Origin: Pinus tabuliformis
Taxonomy: Eukaryota; Streptophyta; Pinopsida; Pinales; Pinaceae
Reading direction: 5' to 3'
Length of the DNA stretch: 64,000 nt
NCBI GenBank assembly: GCA_031772625.1
Contig: CM062820.1
Location: forward strand, 316,976,783 to 317,040,782
Part shown: in pieces, positions 43,701 through 57,326 of the stretch
How positions within the stretch are numbered: position 1 is the first letter of the stretch
How the letters are laid out: each line of letters begins with the position of its first letter
Notes under the pieces: generated by a model
What the model was told of the DNA's origin: nothing
Database searches by the model: none
What the model saw: only the letters and a program-made list of their open reading frames with translations
Made by a program: the position numbers and the translations under genes

Positions 43701-46170
43701 CATCCTCCACCAATTTCTCTAAGGATAGTGCACTGGGAGGTGGATTCTGGATCAAGGTCTCAATCAAGTCATCCTCGGTTGGGGGGTCTCTTCTAGTGGT
43801 GTCTAGGGTGCACAAAGGTGCTGAGTACACCTCATCCTCTTCTCCTTCCTCCAACCAAAGTGGTAAGTCATGCTCTAAGGAGGGTTGGGCATGAGGGTAT
43901 AGGACTAGCTGCTTGGACATAGGACCATTTTTGATGGTCATGTTTCCTGCACGACAGCTTATTTAAGCATCTGCAGTGGCTAACCAAGGCCTTCCCAAAA
44001 TGAGAGGGTATCTAGTAAGCTTTGCCTTTGGTTGCAGAACCAAGAAATCTGCAGGGTATTCCCAAGAGTCAACAGAGACCAAGACATCCTCCACAATCCC
44101 TTCGGGAGTCACGGTGGAGCGATCTGCTAGTTGTAGGACTGTCGAGGTCTTCCTCAAGGAACCCTGAAGGTTGAGTTTGAGCATGGTATCCCTGGTCATC
44201 ACATTAATGGCAGCCCCCAGATCAATCAAGGTGTGAGGGATGATGGTGCCATTGATGTGGACATCTACTACAGGACTCCCAGGATCTAGGTACTTTGGGC
44301 AGATGACTTGTCCCAACATAAGGTCAGACAGTTGTCCTATGACATTGATGGTTGAAGCATCTCTCTTTCGCTTGCCTGGGTGTCTGAAACACTTTTCCTT
44401 AACCAGTTTGTTGTATATCGGTACATCTTTGATGCCTTGGAGAAGTGGTATTTTCACACACAACCGCTTGAGCTCTCCCAGAAGCTCATCCTCCTCTGGG
44501 TTGGGTTGTGTGGTGGCTGTTAGTCTCTCAGGAAAGGGTGTAATAGCCTTTGATTCACTTTCCTGTTTATCTTCCTCATCCTCTAGGGGAGGAGGTTGGC
44601 GATCCGGAAGAGTCTTTCCGGATAGCAGATTGATCTCCTGGATCTCCACAGCATAGGTAGCGCATGATGTTTCCCCAGTGTATACCTGCTGGGCCTGTCT
44701 GTTGTTGGGGTTCGGGTTCGGTTGAGCAAGCATTTGAGGTTGCCTTGGAGGAGCAGGAGGTAGTGGTTGAGGTTGAACTGGTGGTGGAGGAAAAATGGCG
44801 GGATGAGTGTTGTACTGGGGCCTCCACCCCGATTGAGGTGCATTCCACTGAGGCTGTGGCTGGGCATGTGAGTGATACGAATGAGTAGTGGGTTGAGTAT
44901 GATATTGAGGTGGATAAGACCATGGAGGAGGCACAGACCAGGAAGGATGAGCAGGGGGACCCCAGGAAGGCATAGGAGTAGATTGGTTGGGGCTGTAATA
45001 AGCTTGGGGTGCCCCTTGCATCCCCTGCTGGTAAGGTCTAGGTCCCTGTGGCCTCCTTTGGTTGAGGAAATAGAGAGGTTCGGTGGGGGCTTCTGTCCCT
45101 TGATACATGGCTTTAAGCCCAGGTAAGGTTGGACATTGGTTTGTGGGGTGGTCCTCCTCACAAACGAAACATACTTCAACCGAATGTAATGGGAATTCGT
45201 TCTTAGGGTGTCTCCTTGTACATCTAGGGCAGAAGATAGCCAAGGCCCTCTCAGCTTCTTCCTTCTTCTGCTGGATCCTGAATGTATCAAGTTGCATGGC
45301 AATGGTCTGTCTCACCTCACTTTTGAGATCCTCTAATTGATTTGCAAACTCATGTTTGGAGAAAGGAATACCAGCTGAGAGGAGGTTTCCTCTACCTCGC
45401 TTCCGGGCTGCCCTAGAGTGGTTTCTAAACACAGTCTTTATGTCCTCATAAGGCAGTTGGTAAATATCTCCTCCAGCTAACATGTGAAGGGTATCTAAAA
45501 GGTCTTCAAGGACTCCTCGGAGCAGGACCAACTTGAGGGATTCAGGGTCAAGTGTGCACCTGGCCCGTTTATAGCTAAGTTGGAACCTTTCCTCATAATC
45601 CTCTAAGGACTCATCATTTCCCATGGTCATCCGAAAGATTTCTCCCTTGGTTTCCTTGGACCTACAGTAGTCCCGGTATTTAGTGTTGAAAGCTTGCTGC
45701 ATCTGAGCCCAAGTGGTGATACTGTTCCCAAGTAAGCCCATGAACCAGCGTAATGTTGCATCCTTAAGAGTCGAGGGGAAGAGTTTCAGCTTCTGCTCAT
45801 CTTCAGTATAGTCATAGGTTCGACAAAGGACAGCAAACTCAAACAGGAAGGTATCAGGATCTTCAGTAGTCAGTCCATGGAAGTGAGGTAAAGCGGAGGG
45901 GCTAATGTTCTTCATTTTCATGTCTCCATTGGTCTCTCGGATGGGGAAGGCACCTTCTATTCTCTCATCTTCTCCTCTATTGTCAGCCATAGCTTCAGGT
46001 GGAATGGTCTCTAATTCTTCTTCTGCTATAGGATCTTCGTATATCTCAGGAGGTTCACCTATAGGTTCTTCTGGATCACTGTCACCGAAGAAGAGAGAAG
46101 GGTGACTCAGTGATGTAGTGGGGGTGTTGGGTAAGAATTTGCCTGTTTTATCTCGATTCCTACGAGGCAT
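40795..46170 (-). pseudogene. gag-pol polyprotein of element H (three nonsense codons)
   Basis: A single frame of about 1791 codons starts MPRRNRDKTGKF. Gag ends with two zinc-knuckle-like motifs (CPRCTRRHPKNEF, CFVCEEDHPTNQC) and a Pro/Gln-rich stretch. Protease: IDLGAAINVM near residue 650 and LILGRPWLA. A TAA near 43961 stands where J has a Tyr codon. RT: YMDDF near 42998. RNase H: HTEASN (usual first Asp is Glu), TEKEFLAVV, HTDHVAI, VADFLSR. A TAG at 42061 stands where J has Glu. Integrase: an HHCC zinc site from about 41975, MDFVGP, VTDQGSQF and GQVEVTN (the DDE triad is present). A TAA at 41257 again stands where J has Glu. The tail ends LVNGHRLKIY. There are no frameshifts, so it decayed recently. 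Confidence 0.88.
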
Positions 46171-46528
46171 GAAATGAAAAGACTTTTGATTGCTTTTGTT
46201 TTTTCTCTGGTACCTGCAAAAACTGAAACAGATTGATCTACAACTAACTATCTTGCTGAAATGAAAATGCAGAATTGAAATGAAAGCAGGAAAGAACTAA
46301 TCTACTTTGCTCAAATGAAATTGCAGGAATGGAAATGCTAGTCTATGCTTGCAGAATTGAAATGCTAATCTATGCTTGCAAAAATGAAATTTCGGAATTG
46401 AAATGTTAATCTATGAAAGCAGGAAATGTCTATGCTACTTTTGCAGAATGGAAATGAAATAAACTACTTGGCAGAAGGAGAGAGTAGGAAAATAGAAGAA
46501 AAGCAATAATTACTAATACTCTGACGCT
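46171..46528 (-). other. Leader of element H
   Basis: This short stretch between PBS and gag contains AAATGAAA-type direct repeats such as GCAGAATTGAAATG, returning about every 40 bases. No gene is seen. Confidence 0.55.
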
Positions 46529-46546
46529 TCCCCGGCAACGGCGCCA
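46529..46546 (-). other. Primer-binding site of element H (tRNA-Asp type)
   Basis: On the minus strand this is TGGCGCCGTTGCCGGGGA. It is, from memory, the site complementary to tRNA-Asp used by Athila elements. It lies six bases from the LTR end. Confidence 0.88.
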
Positions 46547-46552
46547 AAAAGA

Positions 46553-48638
46553 TGGTGGGCTCCAGTATTGTAGCAATAATGCTACAACTCCTGGAGCTTC
46601 CTTCTCTAATTTTATCAACCCGGTAGTTCGTAACAAACTTGGAAGCAACGGTGCTGTATGCACAAGTACTAGCTCTTGTCGCAGCTGTCACTTGGTCAGC
46701 TGGCACAAGTCCGCTAAGGCTCAAGCCAACTTCTATATGTTCTCAGAAGAAGCTTTTTAAGTGATGAACGAAAGCTATCTCAAAGGAAATTAACCTACTT
46801 TCCAAGAATGAACTGAAAGCCAACAAAACATGGAAACCCTAGTAAACCCTAATTCTACCAGCTTAATCCTTATGATGCAATGGTGGGAATGCAACTTCTA
46901 AAAGTGATGCCATTACTTCTATTGAGGTGAGATGCATGTGTCTAAACTACTTTCATCTGAAGAGAACATGTTTTTGTATTTTTTCTCAAGTTGTTGGAGT
47001 TATTATGACTGTGCTTCTTACTAGGTCTTGACTGTGCAGGGGTAGATCAAGGGGAGGAAGGCTTGGAAAAGGTTAGGAGGACTCTGAGAGGGTCCAAGGG
47101 ATCCCTAACATCATTCCACAGAAGTTCACAAAGTTCATATGCCTGGCAACCGTGTTTGCAAGCTTCTACAGGATGTCTGCAGGGGGTTCTACAGGAAGTT
47201 CAGGATTTCTACAGGAAATCCCGTAATTTCTACAGGATGTTATGCAATCGGAGTTTTGGGTGATGGATGAGTGAATGAGCTGTATGGGTGGATAGGGAGG
47301 TAGGAGGGGAGCTTGTGATGGCTTATGGACAGAAAGATAAGATGGAGAGGGGGTGTGTAAAGCTGGTTGGTCTAGAGGAGGGTAGAGGCAATGGAAGGCC
47401 GAAAAGATAAAACAACGTGGATGATAGAAGAGTTGGGAGGAAAATGATCTAACTGGGAGATAAGTAGATGGCCTAGGCACGGATTAGAAGGATAAGGAAA
47501 CGATGGAGTGGTGCTGCGCAGTGTAAATGAAACAAATCACCCCTGTCTTGCGTATAACTGAAATGTCATCAACCTACTCTAACTGTTTTATTAGAAACCA
47601 AAGAACAACAATGTCGTTTTCAAGGGAAAATTGTGCATGGGGCTGAAACAAAGAGTTATTGCTCAAGATCTAAATGCATGGACACTTCTACAAACGGAAA
47701 TATTACGTTAAAGCTTGCATGAACATGTAAAACTGTGTTTTTGGTGGGTGGCACGGGCTGCAATCCCAATCTCTAAATAGAGGTGGAAGTGAGTGTGCAA
47801 TCAACCCTTTTTTTGGAGCTCTGATCAATTCTAATCTTCTTACTCTAATCTAAACTACTGAAAGCAACTTTGTTCCTAAAACTAACCTACTTAATCACAC
47901 CAAGAAGTTCAACTCAACAAACTGTGTTTCCAAATGCATGTGAAGGAAAGAAATACAATGTTGAAAGAAAAGTAACAATACAAAGAAAAGGAGGTCTATT
48001 GCTCTCAGGTTGGGCCCAACCTTGAGAGCTATAGCTCCTCTAAGAACTCAGAATTGAACTCAAATCTCCCTGCCTTTCATTAAAAAATAATAGTCATCAG
48101 TCTCATAACATGCCAAAAATGGCTTACAAAAAGCAAAACAGAGCTATCAGCTCGTAGTCCAAAATAAACAACAAAGGTTCAAAAGTTCCCATCGAAGGCT
48201 ACAACCTCAATATTTATACATTATGAGGGCCAAGCTGGCCTCCTAAATTAGTGGGGCTTGGCTGACCAACTAAAAGTAAACTGTTGTTCCCTTAGAATCC
48301 ATTGGCTGCCTTCTAGCTCGGTGGTGATAGCTGTTGGAGCTCGGAGTTGTGGGTGGAGATCACGAGGAAGGCCATTCAATGCCGTGGACAACCTTCCTAC
48401 AAAACCTCAATGCCACCTTGGTTGTCTCCTAGCCTTCATCTGTGTGGTTTTGCTCCATTTAATGTCAAAAAACCTGAAATAAACATGTATTAGCCACCTA
48501 GGAATAGTGGCTGCCCTTCATTCGTACAAATAACATAAATATACTAAAAAATGATGCATAAGTGATGAAAAATGAAGGGTTGAGCAAGGTTAAGTAGGCC
48601 AAATGAGCCCAAAATGTTACCAAATTTGGGGCTCATCA
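46553..48638 (-). repeat. 5' LTR of element H
   Basis: It is 2086 bp, running from TGATGAGCCCC to GCCCACCA on the minus strand. TATAAATA at 48211-48218 is a plausible promoter. Several TTCTACAGGA words lie near 47164-47240. The right flank CTTGC (48639-48643) would be the target duplication, but its partner is lost. Confidence 0.88.
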
Positions 48639-49651
48639 CTTGCCCTGAAATACATGGAGGTTTTTCTTTTCCTCTTCTACTTCTATTTGACTGGTGTACT
48701 GAGGGTAGTAAGGGTAGTTGTTGCTTCTCTTTCCAAAGTTTCAGGGGACTCTTCTCTTTACTTTTCCCTCTCTGCCTCCTTTTCTCCCTCTTCTATCTCT
48801 TTTTCCTCCTCCTGCTCTGTCTCTTTTTCTCTCCTCTCCTCTATTTCTTTTTTTTCCTCCTTCCTCTCTTGCTCTGCTATGTCACCATTAGCTTCATCTT
48901 CTCCTCCTTGTTGTTCTCCCTCCTCACTGACAACAGGACTGAAATCTTAGGTTAATGCCTTGATGTCATCCTCAACTGTCATATTTCTAAAAACTTCCCC
49001 TGCTATAAGGATTGTAAGGGTATGGAGGGCTTCTTCTACGAGGATCTCAATTAGGCCATGGTGAGCCAGCTGCTGTGAATTTCCTTCTTGTACCTTGGTG
49101 CTGGAGTCAATGAGGGACTGAAGGAGAAAGTAAGGGATACTGAGCTTTGGATGTGCTGGGGTATCCATGCCATATCTCAGTTCTTGGAGGATTCTGAAAT
49201 GATATCCATAAACAATGTTGCGCCTCCCCTCACAAGAAATGTATTTGATCACTTAGTAGCTAACCTCATCCCAAGGATATGGTACACTAGCCCTCCTAAT
49301 TCCATTTTTGTCTTCAACAGGGGTTTCATTATCTTGGAAAATTTTCCTCTTGGCGGCCTCGCCAATTATTTTCTCATCTTTACTCCAAGGCAACCCAAGA
49401 GGAAGGGTAGTGACCCTACTAATGAATTCAGGGGTTATTTCAATGGAGAGGCCTCTAATGTTTACAGTAGCATGAGTTCTTGTTTGAGGGACCAGAGAGA
49501 GAGAAAATTCATGGGCAATTTCATCATCAAACCCTCTAAACTTCTCAAAGAAATTCATCCAATTTGCCCTTGTAAATATTTCCACCACTTGAGGATGTGC
49601 ATGGAGTCTAGTGGAGTTAGTGGGCTCTTTTCTCATAAACCCCCCTATCAT
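48639..49651 (-). pseudogene. 3' ORF of element J, N-terminal part (cut by H)
   Basis: The frame starts MIGGFMRKEPTNSTR at 49651. It has TAA at 49253-49255 and further stops near the Glu-rich stretch (48700-48790), and runs straight into the end of H. The first 215 or so residues match the 3' ORF of H (for example KLSIPYFLLQSLI). The following Glu/Lys-rich part and STPVK...YFRA match the STPPKPKEK...YFKA region of H. Where H has a TAG before MSF, J has a Trp codon, so the H stop is a G-to-A change. Confidence 0.8.
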
Positions 49652-51927
49652 ATTGCCTATACTTCTTTTGAAAAACCAGATATGGAGGTGGAGACAAAGA
49701 ATTTTGAGTGAAATAGAAAAACAAAGGGGACTGTGTTTTTTTTTTTTAATTATTTTATTTTTTTATGTATTTCTACCCTCTTAAAGACTCATTTTATCTT
49801 CAATTTGAGACCAACTCTTTCACATTTTGATATTCAACAGAGAGAATTCATGAACCATACCTCTTCTCACTGAAATTCGTGCCAAAAATCATGTTCCCTC
49901 CCTTCAAAATGACTCACTGCCCCTCTTGTAGAAGCCCGATGTCCCTCCTGTAGATTTCCTGTAGGTGCTCCTGTAGAAAACCTGTAGGGCTCCTGTAGAA
50001 GATGCTGAGAGCAAAAATAAGTAGGAAATTGATGGAGGATGGTGGATACGAGGCTGTGGGGTCATAAGAAAACTGCTGTGTGGCTGAGTTACGAGGAGAA
50101 ACTGAAGAAAATATGGTGAGAATGCACGGGGAGGAGTTCTCATTACCTTTTATGGTTGTTTTCGGTTATGAGCGTTGAGCTGGCAAGGTGTACGTTGCCC
50201 AAATTAGGACCATTGGTCCCCACCTTCTTGGTCATCATGACCCCCCTCGTAATCATCCCCTCATTACTACATTGGAGTTAACTCTTCCTCCCACTACCTG
50301 TCCTTCGCATCTTTTGCTTGAGTTGACTGTGTGCACCTGCGGGTGATATCTCGGTTAAGTGGAGTCAACTATATGAAGGGGGCCAAGTTAACTGGCCACC
50401 TTTCCATCTTTCAGTTTCAACCATCTCGTTGCCTTCATATGGTTCCTAATTACACAAATACAGATAGAGGAGTGACTTAGCTACTTACCTATAATCCAAG
50501 TGTATTTGTTGCCATCGACTGTGAGGTGATGTGGCTTTCTCTACTGCATACCTTCATTTTCCTTAATGCATGTTGTCTCTGCTTGCTGATGGGTTGTTGT
50601 GTGTTTTTGTAGGTTCTTCTTTTGCTGGAGCTGAGCTACATGTGCCTTTTCAACCTTCAAATGTGTTGTCCCTTGCTGCTGGTGCTGGACTTCTATGGGT
50701 TCAGTTGCTACAGGAGCTCCTGTAGCTACTTCTCCCCTTGAAAATTCAATTATTTCCCTATGCTTGGAGCTCAAGAATGATGCTAGAGGTGGAGATGAAT
50801 GATGGAGGGATAGCAGGTAAGCTTCAGGTAAAGTTAATGGTGCCTTTTCCTCCTTTTATTTTTGTTTTTTTTTTCAAAACTAAAATTACAATTAACTATA
50901 AAGAACTTTAATTATAAAATAACTTTATAATATATTAGAAAAATGCAATTAATCATAATTTACAATTTATTAAAAATTACAAATAATTAATTATAAATCA
51001 CAATTAATTACAAATTACAATTAATTATAAAAGAACTTTATAATAAATCAGAAAAATTATAAGAATATAGTAAATAGTAAAAATCTTGTTCATTTAAACC
51101 ATAGGTTAGTCGGCTCACATGATTGACATCTCACACAACCATAACCATATTTATCACTACTGTCTCTCTTCTTTGTAAATCAAGTCCTGATGATGAGTCT
51201 TGGTCTAGACTCGAAACTTCGACGAAGCAAAAATGAAAACTGTGGAATATCTGAATTCAGATTCCAAAAAACCAACCCACAGAAATCTACAATCCATTAA
51301 CTAAAAAACTGTTTTTTTGTGTTTTTTCTTGGAGAGGAAAAAAATAATAATGATGCTTGGAGTGTGATGCAGGCTTGGAAATGATGGCAAGGAGGTTTGA
51401 AGATGGTAAGAGGGATTATAGGTTCTCATGAATCTTTTCTTGTCCCTCAAACTACCTCCTGTAGACACTTTTGGCTCTCTGTAATTCCTACAGGAGCCTT
51501 TTGTAGAAAAAACAGAGCCTCCTATAGAAAACACAGTTTTGGAAGAAGAGGTACAGTTGGGTGAAAGAGATGCCAAAAATGATGGAGGAAGGTGTGGAGA
51601 AGATGAGATGGATGCTGGTATGAATGTCAAGGTCCCCTTGGCACCTTCTTCTGCTCCTTGTAGTCCTCCTGCAAACCTGGAATGCAATAAACAGTCATTT
51701 TTTCTTTCTCTTTTTTTTTTGAAAACAACTAGGGCACCTAAGAGAGGTTTTCACCTTAATTGTCTTCCCTGGGTGCCTCCAATAGAGGTTTTCACCCAGG
51801 GATCTTATTATTTTCTCTCTTTTTTTTACATCACTAGGCCACCTCAGAAGAGGTTTTCAACCCAATGATGGGACTCAAGCACCTCATGGAGATTTTCACT
51901 TGAGTCCTTATTTTTTCTCTTTTTTCT
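49652..51927 (-). other. Element J spacer between pol and the 3' ORF
   Basis: No gene is supported. It holds T runs near 49735, TTCCTGTAG-type words (49925-50005, 50708-50730, 51465-51530), a very AT-rich block (50870-51070) and the GGTTTTCACC repeat block (51710-51925) also found behind H pol. Confidence 0.55.
50870..51070. repeat. AT-rich degenerate tandem block
   Basis: Words such as AATTACAATTAATTATAA recur over 200 bp. The block is nearly free of G and C. H has no counterpart, so it was probably inserted or expanded in J. Confidence 0.75.
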
Positions 51928-54900
51928 TTAGTGAGTGGGTGAAGTGGAAGCTAAGACATGCTCCACTATCATCACTATTTTATTCAAATCTTCAATAAAC
52001 TCTCGCTTGGAGAGGGGTTTCTTGTAGACTTTCAACCGATGTCCATTGACAAGCATGGAGATGGCTTCATCATCAATGGTTCTGATCAGAACTGAACCAT
52101 TGTCATTGCATTTCTCCACAGTGTAGGGTCCCAGTCATCTTGTCCTCAGCTTGCCTTTGAAATCCTTGTATCTTGAATCATAGAATAGTGCCCAATCTCC
52201 CTCTTGGAATTGCTTCTCCCTGATATTTCTGTCATGCCATATCTTTCTCTGAAGCTGAACTACCTCTGTATGGAGAAGGGCTTGCAATCTGTATTCATCC
52301 AATCCATTGAGCTGAAGTAATATCTCCTTCTGTGCATGGCTGAGGTCTAGGTCTAGCTGAGCTGCCATCCTTAGGGTATTGAATTCAAACTCTATTGACA
52401 GTAAAGCCTTCTTCCCATAGACCAGTTCATAGGGTGTGAACCCGGTGGTGGTCTTCCATGTTGTGTTGTAGGCCCAAGTGGCCTCAACTAATCTGTCCGC
52501 CCAATCTTTTTTGTTGCTGCTCACTACCTTGGTTAGGATCCCTTCCAATGCTTTGTTAGTGACCTCCACTTGCCCATTGGCTTGTGGATGGTAAGGGGTG
52601 GAAGTCCTGTGCTTGATCTTATGATGTGTGAACAGGTCTTCAATCAGGTTGGAAGTGAACTGACTGCCTTGGTCTGTGACCAACTCTCTCGGATACCCGA
52701 ACTTGTAGAATATGTTTGCCCTCAAAAACTCAGCTACTTTTTCCTCTGCTGCTGCTTTGATTGCTTTTGTCTCTTCCCACTTTGTCAGGTAGTCGATGCA
52801 CATAATGATGTACTGCTTCTGCTTTGAAGGGGGGTTGATAGGCCCCACAAAGTCCATGCACCACTTCTCAAATGGCTCAAATGTCACTTGAGGTTGCATG
52901 GGCATTTCATCCTTTGGAGTGGGTTTCCCCATCCTCTGACATCAATCACACTGGCTTGTGTATCTCCTCACATCCTGATGAAGAGTTGGCCAATAGTAGC
53001 CTACTTGCAACATCTTTAAGGCGGTTCTTTTTGCTGCAAAATGACCTCCACAAGGCCCATCATGATAGGTCAGGAGGATGTCAAAGACTTCCTCCTCCCT
53101 GACACATCTTCTTAAGATCTAATATGGGCCAAATTTGAAGAGATTTCCTCCAATCCAGGTGAAAGGGGCGCTTTTCCTTACTATCTTGCTCTTCTCTTTT
53201 GAGGATAGGTGTGGTGGGAACTGTGTTGAAACCAATTAGTTTGTTATATTAGCAAACCATGGAGAGAGTATTGATATAGAAAATAGGTGTTCATCTGGAA
53301 TTTGGTCATCCACCATTCCTTCTTCACCTACAGGAAAATTTACTCTAGACAAAAAGTTAGCAACAACATTCTCTTTACCAGGCTTATCAATAATGGTCAG
53401 ATCAAACTGCTGCAGTAAAAGCAACCATCTAATAATGCGAGCATTTACATCTAGTTTGTTCATTAAATATCTAATTGCAGCATGATCAGTGTGCACAAAG
53501 GTTTGATAGCCTGTGATATAATGTCTGAATTTGTTTAAGGAATGCACGATAGCTAGGAGTTCCTTCTCGGTCACTGTATAGTTTAACTCTGCCTTTGACA
53601 AGTTTTTGCTTATAAAGTATATGGCATAAGGTAACTTTTCATCAATTTGTCCTAAGGCTACTCCTATTGCTTTGTTCAAGGCATATGTGTGAATTTGAAA
53701 GGGTAGGGCCCAGTTTGGGCCTCTGAGAATTGGGGCAGTCACTAGCTTACTCTTCAAGGTATCTAGGGCTTCTTGACAGTTTTCCGACCATATGAACTCA
53801 ATATCTTTGCCTAGGAGGCCAAACAAAGGAGATGCTAACTTGTTGAAGTCTTTAATGAATCTCCTGTAATATCCAGCTAAGCTTAGGAAGCTTCTGACAT
53901 CTCTCACCTTTTAAGGAGGTGGGACCCTTTGGATGATGGAAATTTTGTTGGGGTCCACCTGCAGTCCTTGTTGAGATATTGCATGACCTAGCATGGTCCC
54001 TTCAGTCATCAAAAATTCACATTTTTCTAGACTGAGGGACAGGTTCATCTCAATACACTTATCTAGAACTTTTCCTAGGTTAGATAAAGCTTCCTGAAAG
54101 TCAGAGCCATAAGGAGTAAAATCATCCATGTATATTTCTACTGCATCATGAACCAGTTCAGAAAATATACTCAATACTACTCTTTGGAAAGTGGCTGGAG
54201 CATTGCACAAACCAAAAGGAAGGACCGGTATGCAAAGGTACCCCAAGGACAAGTGAAAGTGGTCTTATCTTGGTCTTCCGGGCTGATTTGAATCTAATTG
54301 TACCTGCTAAACCCATCTAGGAAGGAGAAAAACTTTTTCCCTGCCAGATCGTCTAACACTTGATCTATGAAAGGTAAAGGAAAATGGTCTTTTTAGTGGC
54401 TTTGTTCAATTCTCGATGGTCGACACAGATTCTCCACTTACCATTTTTCTTTGGCACTAGCACCAAAGGAGAGACCCATTCACTGTCAGAGATGGGATAG
54501 ATGAATCCTGCATCAAGCAATTTCTGCAGTTCTTCCTTAACAATATCTTTAAGTGCTGGGTTCATCCTCCTTTGAGGTTGCCTGACTGGCTTGTAATCTT
54601 CCTTGATATATATATGATGAATACATACTGAAGGGTGCACTTCCTTCATCTCCTTATAACTCCAGGCGAAGGCATCTAGATGTTTTCTCAATATGTTGCA
54701 TAGCTCTTTCTCCTGGGAAGTAGATAAGGATGGATTGATTTTTAATGTTCTTTCTGGGCCGAACTCTATATTTTTAACACGGAGAGAAGTGGGTTTGGCC
54801 ACACAGATATCAGTTGAGGGGTTGTTTTGGGTTTCTCTTACTATGTCTTCTAATGGTGCTACACTGGGAAGTGGATTCTGAATCAAATTTTCAATCATAT

Positions 54901-57326
54901 CATCCTCATCTTGCAGTTTTACCCCCATGGCAATTTCTAATGTACAAAGTGGTGCAGAATAAACTTCATCCTCATCCTCCTCCCCCAACCAGAGAGGTAG
55001 ATCATGTTCTAGCAAGGGTTGGGCAAGAGGATATAGGATTAACTGCTTGGACATGTGCCCGTTCTTTATGGTCATGTTCCAAGCTCGGTAGCTGATGTAG
55101 GCATCGGCTGTAGCCAACCAGGGTCTTCCAAGAATGAGACGATACCCAGTGAGATTTGTCTTTGGCTGGAGAACTGAGAAATCAGCAGGGTACTCCCAAG
55201 AATCAATGGAGACCATCACATCTTCCACAATCCCCTCAGGGGTCACTGTGGAGTGGTTTGCTAGCTGCAGCACTATCGTGGTATTCCTCAAGGAGCCTTG
55301 GAGGTTAAGTTTGAGCATTGTGTCCTTTGTCATCACATTAATGGCATATCCTAGATCAATCAAGGTATGTGGGACCGTTGTGCCATTGATGTGGACATTA
55401 ACTACTGGGCTTCCAGGGTCCAGATATTTTGGACAGATTATCTGCCCCAATATCACGTCGGATAGTTGTCCTATGACATTGATGGTTGGGGAATCTCTCT
55501 TGTGCCTTCCTGGATGCCTAAAGGACTTCTCTTTGATCAACCTATTATAGATAGGCACATCTTTTATGGCTTGGAGAAGTGGTATCTTCACACATAAATG
55601 TTTCAATTCTCCGAGGAGTTCAGTCTCTTCTAGGGTAGATTGGATTGTCATGGATAGTCTCTCGAGAAAGGGTGGATTTTATTTAGGTTCACTTTCCTCT
55701 TTATCTTCCTCATCCTCCCTGGGTGGAGGCTGGCTATCTAGGAGAACTTTCCCGGATTGCAAGTTAATTTCTTGAATCTCCACAACATAATTTGGACATG
55801 ATGGTTCCCCACTATACACTTGCTGAGCCTATCTTTTGTTCAGGTTCGGATTTGGCTAGGCAGGCATTTGGGGTTACCTTGGTGGAGCAGAAGGTAATGG
55901 TTGTGGTTGGGCAGGTGGTGGAGGCAGAAGAGCAGGAAGATATTTGTATTTGGGCCTCCACCCCTAATGAGATGCATTCGACTGAGGTTGCAGCTGAGCA
56001 TAGGATTGAAATGAATGGGTGGTTGGTTTGGCATGATATTAAGATGTGAAGGACCAAGGAGGAGGCATGGACCAGGAAGGATGAGTAGGGAGGCCCCAAG
56101 AAGGTATGGAGGTGACTTGGTTGGCGTTGTAGTATGCCTGAGATGTCCCTTGCATCCCCTGTTGGTATGGTCTAGGTCCATGCGGCCTCCTTTGGTTTAT
56201 GTAATAGATCTGTTCAGTGACTCCTTTCACCCCTTGGTATACATCTTTAAGTCTGGGCAAGGAAGGGCACTTATTTGTAGAATGATCTTCTTCACAGACT
56301 AAACAAACCCCTATAGATTTCAATGAGCATTCATTCCTAGGATGCCTCCTGGTGCATCTAGGGAAAAAAAAAGGCCAAAGCCCTCACTGCTGCCTCTTGT
56401 TTTCTTTTGATATGTAAGGTATCCATTTGCATGGAAAGAGTCTGCAGCATCTCACTCTCGAAGTCTTCCAGCATGTTTCCAATTTCACCTTTAATGGATG
56501 AATTGGAAGAAGAGGTACTGGCTATGGGTTGACTCCCCCTACCTTTCTTTTTGGCTACTCTAGAATGGTTTCTAAAAACAGTCTTTATGTCCTCATAGGA
56601 TAGTTGGTAGATGTCTCCCTCGACCAGTAGATGGAGGGTGTCTAAAAGGCCTTCCTGAGTTTGCCTAAGCAGGACCAACTTCAGAGACTCAGGGTCAAGT
56701 GTACACCTGGCCCTTTTGTAACTGAGTTGGAACCTCTCTTCATAGTCTTCCAGGGACTCATCACTTCCTATGGTCATTCAAAAGATTTCTTCTTTAGTAT
56801 CTTTTGACCTACAATAGTCTTGATACTTGTTGTTAAAGGCCTGCTGCATCTGAGCCCAAGTTTTGATGCTATTGCTAGGTAATCCCATGAACCAGTAGAG
56901 TGTTGCGTCCTTGAGAGTAGAAGGGAACAATTTCAACTTTTGCTCATCTTCTGCATAGTCATAAGTTCGACAAATTACGGAAAACTCGAACAAGAAGGTG
57001 TCAGGATCTTATGTAGTCAAACCATGGAAGTGAGGTATGATTGAAGGACTTATATTCTTCATTTTGGTGTCCCCATTGGTCTCCCGAATGGGGAAGGTAC
57101 CCTCTATTCTCTCTCCATTTCCCCTAGCATTTCTGTTTTCAGCCATTGGCTCCAGATGAATGTTTTCTTCTTCTTCTTCCCCTATAGGTTCTTCAAATAT
57201 GTCTAGATGTTCACCTAAGGGTTCTTCTTGATTGCAGCCACCGAAGAAGAGAGAAGGTTGGATGTGTGAAGTAGTGGGGGTGTTGGGCAAAAATTTTCCT
57301 AGGTTATCTCTACTCCTACGAGGCAT
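51928..57326 (-). pseudogene. gag-pol of element J (many stops and frameshifts)
   Basis: The order is as in H, starting MPRRSRDNLGKF. Stops lie at 57009 (TAA) and 56778 (TGA) in gag. A frameshift at the A run near 56365 precedes the knuckle CLVCEEDHSTNKC, and more stops follow in the Pro-rich part. Protease reads IDLGYAINVM (Ala to Tyr beside the active site). The RT start ends in a frameshift near 54390 and resumes with IYMDDF near 54140. RNase H has HTYALN in place of the first Asp. Integrase 52932-52135 keeps MDFVGP, VTDQGSQF and GQVEVTN. The tail is 52119-51928. It is clearly inactive and useful as the ancestral comparison for H. Confidence 0.85.

Larger units (their letters stand above)
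34797..48638 (-). mobile_element. Element H: Athila-like Ty3/gypsy retrotransposon, 3' LTR truncated
   Basis: The layout on the minus strand is 5' LTR (48638-46553), a tRNA-Asp-type PBS, gag-pol in one frame (46170-40795), a repeat block, a long 3' ORF (38873-36033), the polypurine tract GCTGGGGGGTGA and a truncated 3' LTR (35994-34797). The PBS, the DLGA protease and the big 3' ORF fit the Athila branch. It is inserted in the 3' ORF of J at 48639. The missing ~0.9 kb of the 3' LTR, and the absence of J sequence to the left, show a later deletion. The LTR parts that can be compared are about 98 % alike, so H is younger than J. Confidence 0.88.

Noticed and set aside
44583-45302. 239-codon minus-strand ORF overlapping H gag
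   Set aside because: It is another frame of the Pro/Gln-rich gag segment, and the gag frame itself is uninterrupted there.
34797-47444. H interpreted with 1.2-kb LTRs (34797-35994 and 47445-48638)
   Set aside because: The tRNA-Asp PBS lies at 46529-46546, not at 47440. J shows a 2.1-kb LTR at the same layout. The left LTR is therefore truncated.
49088-49711. 207-codon plus-strand ORF
   Set aside because: It is antisense to the J 3' ORF, whose frame matches H.
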